From the NCBI GenBank assembly GCA_963402885.1, contig OY727096.1:16473820-16537819 (forward strand): DNA of 64,000 bases. The letters run 5' to 3'. Below the pieces are notes generated by a model, which searched no databases, was not told where the DNA came from, and saw nothing but the letters and a program-made list of their open reading frames with translations. Both the position numbers and the translations under genes were made by a program. The stretch comes from Antedon bifida. Its lineage: Eukaryota; Echinodermata; Crinoidea; Comatulida; Antedonidae. Shown piece after piece: positions 26,647 through 32,600 of the stretch (within the stretch, counting starts at the first letter, position 1; each line of letters begins with the position of its first letter).

Positions 26647-29600
26647 CTGTGAACAGCCTGGAGGCCACAGTTTTTATCCGATTCTCACCAAATTTGGCAA
26701 CAATGATCTATGCCCCAAAAGCTCGGACGAGTTCGAATTTGAGGGGAAAAGGTCATAGGTCAAGGTCACAACTAACAAAAAACTATTTTACTGCCTAGAG
26801 ACCACAGTTTTTATCCGATTCTCACCAAACTTAGCCACAATGATCAATGACACATCATATAATTGTGGTTAAATTTTGAAGGGTCAGGGTCAAAGATCAA
26901 GGTCCACAAAAAACTAAAAAAAAAGAAATAAAAAAATAATAAAAAAAAAAAAAACCCAAGTGGGACTTCAACCAGCGATCTCAACTGTGAGAGGCTGGAT
27001 ACATAACCATTACACCACACTGTCATCCACAACTTTGTAGTGTGCAGTTAACATATTTAGACTTAGAACTAATAAAAAAAAATGTAAAAAAAAAATATTC
27101 AGGGGGCATTTTATGTAGGGGAATTTTACAGTAGGCGGAGGTTTGTACTCTCGGAGTACCCTCTAGTTATTATTATTATTACTACTATAATGAAATGATG
27201 TTTCCGCTTCACTTACCAATCCTGATGCAGCATCATGCCTATGTAAATGAGATAATATACTCACCAATCCTGATGCAGCATCATGCCTATGTAAATGAGA
27301 TAATATACTCACCAATCCTGATGCAGCATCATGCCTATGCAAATGAGATAATGTACTCACCAATCCTGATGCAGCATCATGCCTATGTAAATGAGATAAT
27401 GTACTCACCAATCCTGATGCAGCATCATGCCTATGTAAATGAGATAATGTACTCACCAATCCTGATGCAGCATCATGCCTATGTATATGAGATAATATAC
27501 TCACCAATCATGATGCAGCATCATGCCTATGTAAATGAGATAATGTACTCACCAATCCTGATGCAGCATCATGCCTATGTAAATGAGATAATATACTCAC
27601 CAATCCTGATGCAGCATCATGCCTATGTAAATGAGATAATGTACTCACCAATCCTGATGCAGCATCATGCCTATGCAAATGAGATAATGTACTCACCAAT
27701 CCTGATGCAGCATCATGCCTATGTAAATGAGATAATATACTCACCAATCCTGATGCAGCATCATGCCTATGTAAATGAGATAATGTACTCACCAATCCTG
27801 ATGTAGCATCATGCCTATGTAAATGAGATAATATACTCACCAATCCTGATGCAGCATCATGCCTATGTAAATGAGATAATATACTCACCAATCCTGATGC
27901 AGCATCATGCCTATGTAAATGAGATAATGTACTCACCAATCCTGATTCAGCATCATGCCTATGTAAATGAGATAATGTACTCACCAATCCTGATTCAGCA
28001 TCATGCCTATGTAAATGAGATAATATACTCACCAATCCTGATTCAGCATCATGCCTATGTAAATGAGATAATGTACTCACCAATCCTGATTCAGCATCAC
28101 GCCTATGTAAATGAGATAATATACTCACCAATCCTGATTCAGCATCATGCCTATGTAAATGAGATAATGTACTCACCAATCCTGATGCAGCATCATGCCT
28201 ATGTAAATTAGATAATGTACTCACCAATCCTGATGCAGCATCATGCCTATGTAAATGAGATAATGTACTCACCAATCCTGATGCAGCATCATGCCTATGT
28301 ATATGAGATAATGTACTCACCAATCCTGATGCAGCATCATGCCTATGTAAATGAGATAATGTACTCACCAATCCTGATGCAGCATCATGCCTATGTAAAT
28401 AAGATAATGTACTCACCAATCCTGATGCAGCATCATGCCTATGTAAATAAGATAATGTACTCACCAATCCTGATGCAGCATCATGCCTATGTAAATGAGA
28501 TAATGTACTCACCAATCCTGATGCAGCATCATGCCTATGTATATGAGATAATGTACTCACCAATCCTGATGCAGCATCATGCCTATGTATATGAGATAAT
28601 GTACTCACCAATCCTGATGCAGCATCATGCCTATGTAAATGAGATAATGTACTCACCAATCCTGATGCAGCATCATGCCTATGTATATGAGATAATGTAC
28701 TCACCAATCCTGATGCAGCATCATGCCTATGTAAATAAGATAATGTACTCACCAATCCTGATGCAGCATCATGCCTATGTAAATGAGATAATGTACTCAC
28801 CAATCCTGATGCAGCATCATGCCTATGTAAATGAGATAATATACTCACCAATCCTGATGCAGCATCATGCCTATGTAAATGAGATAATGTACTCACCAAT
28901 CCTGATGCAGCATCATGCCTATGCAAATGAGATAATGTACTCACCAATCCTGATGCAGCATCATGCCTATGTAAATGAGATAATGTACTCACCAATCCTG
29001 ATGCAGCATCATGCCTATGTAAATGAGATAATGTACTCACCAATCCTGATGCAGCATCATGCCTATGTAAATGAGATAATGTACTCACCAATCCTGATGC
29101 AGCATTATGCCTATGTAAATGAGATAATGTACTCACCAATCCTGATGCAGTATCATGCCTATGTAAATGAGATAATGTACTCACCAATCCTGATGCAGCA
29201 TCATGCCTATGTAAATGAGATAATGTACTCACCAATCCTGATTCAGCATCATGCCTATGTAAATGAGATAATGTACTCACCAATCCTGATGCAGCATCAT
29301 GCCTATGTAAATGAGATAATGTACTCACCAATCCTGATTCAGCATCATGCCTATGTAAATGAGATAATGTACTCACCAATCCTGATGCAGCATCATGCCT
29401 ATGTAAATGAGATAATGTACTCACCAATCCTGATGCAGCATTATGCCTATGTAAATGAGATAATGTACTCACCAATCCTGATGCAGTATCATGCCTATGT
29501 AAATGAGATAATGTACTCACCAATCCTGATGCAGCATCATGCCTATGTAAATGAGATAATGTACTCACCAATCCTGATTCAGCATCATGCCTATGTAAAT

Positions 29601-32600
29601 GAGATAATGTACTCACCAATCCTGATTCAGCATCATGCCTATGTAAATGAGATAATGTACTCACCAATCCTGATGCAGCATCATGCCTATGTAAATGAGA
29701 TAATGTACTCACCAATCCTGATGTAGCATCATGCCTATGTAAATGAGATAATGTACTCACCAATCCTGATGCAGCATCATGCCTATGTAAATGAGATAAT
29801 GTACTCACCAATCCTGATGCAGCATCATGCCTATGTATATGAGATAATGTACTCACCAATCCTGATTCAGCATCATGCCTATGTAAATGAGATAATGTAC
29901 TCACCAATCCTGATGCAGCATCATGCCTATGTAAATGAGATAATGTACTCACCAATCCTGATGCAGCATCATGCCTATGTAAATGAGATAATGTACTCAC
30001 CAATCCTGATGCAGTATCATGCCTATGTAAATGAGATAATATACTCACCAATCCTGATGCAGCATCATGCCTATGTAAATTAGATAATGTACTTACCAAT
30101 CCTGATGCAGCATCATGTCTATGTAAATGAGATAATGTACTCACCAATCCTGATGCAGTATCATGCCTATGTAAATGAGATAATGTACTCACCAATCCTG
30201 ATGCAGCATCATGCCTATGAAAATGAGATAATGTACTCACCAATCCTGATGCAGCATCATGCCTATGTAAATGAGATAATGTACTCACCAATCCTGATGC
30301 AGCATCATGCTTATGTAAATGAGATAATGTACTCACCAATCCTGATGCAGTATCATGCCTATGTAAATGAGATAATGTACTCACCAATCCTGATGCAGCA
30401 TCATGCCTATGCAAATGAGATAATGTACTCACCAATCCTGATGCAGCATCATGCCTATGTAAATGAGATAATGTACTCACCAATCCTGATGCAGCATCAT
30501 GCCTATGCAAATGAGATAATGTACTCACCAATCCTGATGCAGCATCATGCTTATGTAAATGAGATAATGTACTCACCAATCCTGATGCAGCACCATTCCT
30601 ATGCAAATGTGATAAGGTACATACCAATCATGATGCAGCATTATGCCTATGTAAATGAGATAATGTACTAACCAATCCTGATGCAGCATCATGCCTATGT
30701 AAATGAGATAATGTACTCACCAATCCTGATGCAGCATCATGCCTATGTAAATGAGATAATGTACTCACCAATCCTGATGCAGCATCATGCCTATGTAAAT
30801 GAGATAATGTACTCACCAATCCTGATGCAGTATCATGTCTATGTAAATGAGATAATGTACTCACCAATCCTGATGCAGTATCATGCCTATGTAAATGAGA
30901 TAATGTACTCACCAATCCTGATGCAGCATCATGCCTATGTAAATGAGATAATGTACTCACCAATCCTGATGCAGCATCATGCCTATGTAAATGAGATAAT
31001 GTACTCACCAATCCTGATGCAGCATCATGCTTATGTAAATGAGATAATGTACTCACCAATCCTGATGCAGCATCATACATATGCAAATGAGATAATGTAC
31101 TCACCAATCCTGATGCAGCATCATGCTTATGTAAATGAGATAATGTACTCACCAATCCTGATGCAGCATCATACATATGCAAATGAGATAATGTACTCAC
31201 CAATCCTGATGCAGCATCATGCTTATGTAAATGAGATAATGTACTCACCAATCCTGATGCAGCATCATACATATGCAAATGAGATAATGTACTCACCAAT
31301 CCTGATGTAGCAACATGCCCATGTAAATGAGATAAGGTACTCACCAATCCTGATGCAGCATCATGCCTATGTAAATGAGATAAGGTACTCACCAATCCTG
31401 ATGCAGCATCATGCTTATGTAAATGGGATAATGTACTCACCAATCCTGATGCAGCATCATGCCTATGTAAATGAGATAATGTACTCACCAATCCTGATGC
31501 AGCATCATGCCTATGTAAATGAGATAATGTACTCACCAATCCTGATGCAGCATCATGCCTATGTAAATGAGATAATGTACTAACCAATCCTGATGCAGCA
31601 TCATGCCTATGTAAATGAGATAATGTACTCACCAATCCTGATGCAGCATCATGCCTATGTAAATGAGATAATGTACTCACCAATCCTGATGCAGCATCAT
31701 GCCTATGTAAATGAGATAATGTACTCACCAATCCTGATGCAGCATCATGCCTATGTAAATGAGATAATGTACATACCAATCATGATGCAGCATTATGCCT
31801 ATGTAAATGAGATAATGTACTCACCAATCCTGATGCAGCATCATGCCTATGTAAATGAGATAATGTACTCACCAATCCTGATGCAGCATCATGCCCATGT
31901 AAATGAGATAATGTACTCACCAATCCTGATGCAGCATCATGCCTATGTAAATGAGATAATGTACTCACCAATCCTGATGCAGCATCATGCCTATGTAAAT
32001 GAGATAATGTACTCACCAATCCTGATGCAGCATCATGCCTATGTAAATGAGATAATGTACATACCAATCATGATGCAGCATTATGCCTATGTAAATGAGA
32101 TAATGTACTAACCAATCCTGATGCAGCATCATGCCTATGTAAAGTGACATTATCCTGATCCTTAGCAAACACATGCACTTCTCCTTGTTCTCCTACGTGA
32201 ACTGATGGGTCTTTACTCGATAAGTTCACGGTAGGTAGTTGAGCGGTCACCTTGGGACGGCGCTTCCGCTCTTTCTTTGGCTTGGTAAGATTATCCATTT
32301 GAGTCACACGTTCATCAGTTTTCTTGTCAACCTGTAATGATATAGAAACAAGAACAATTCTTTAAACAAATATTTCTTGGTGATTACTCACTATTTGATA
32401 CTGGATAACTGTAAACATTCAATACAAGGTTTGCATTGTAAATAACACTACTAAAGTATGGTTTGTGGTACACCATGTGTTTCCACAAGGAAATAAAATA
32501 TTGTTCTAAAAATGGTTCGAAAAACGTTTCTACCAGAGAACCTTCTGGAGAACCTTAAGCCCATTTTCCATGGTGGTGGTAGCATAACAATAGAGACAGC

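Noticed and set aside
27214-32142. CRISPR-like array
   Set aside because: The units are contiguous with no unique spacers, and the setting is an animal intron.
27195-32307. Long open frames on both strands over the 48-bp array (up to about 1040 residues)
   Set aside because: They are a by-product of a 48-bp unit without frequent stops. They break at variant units, have no independent start, and the unit carries a splice donor.
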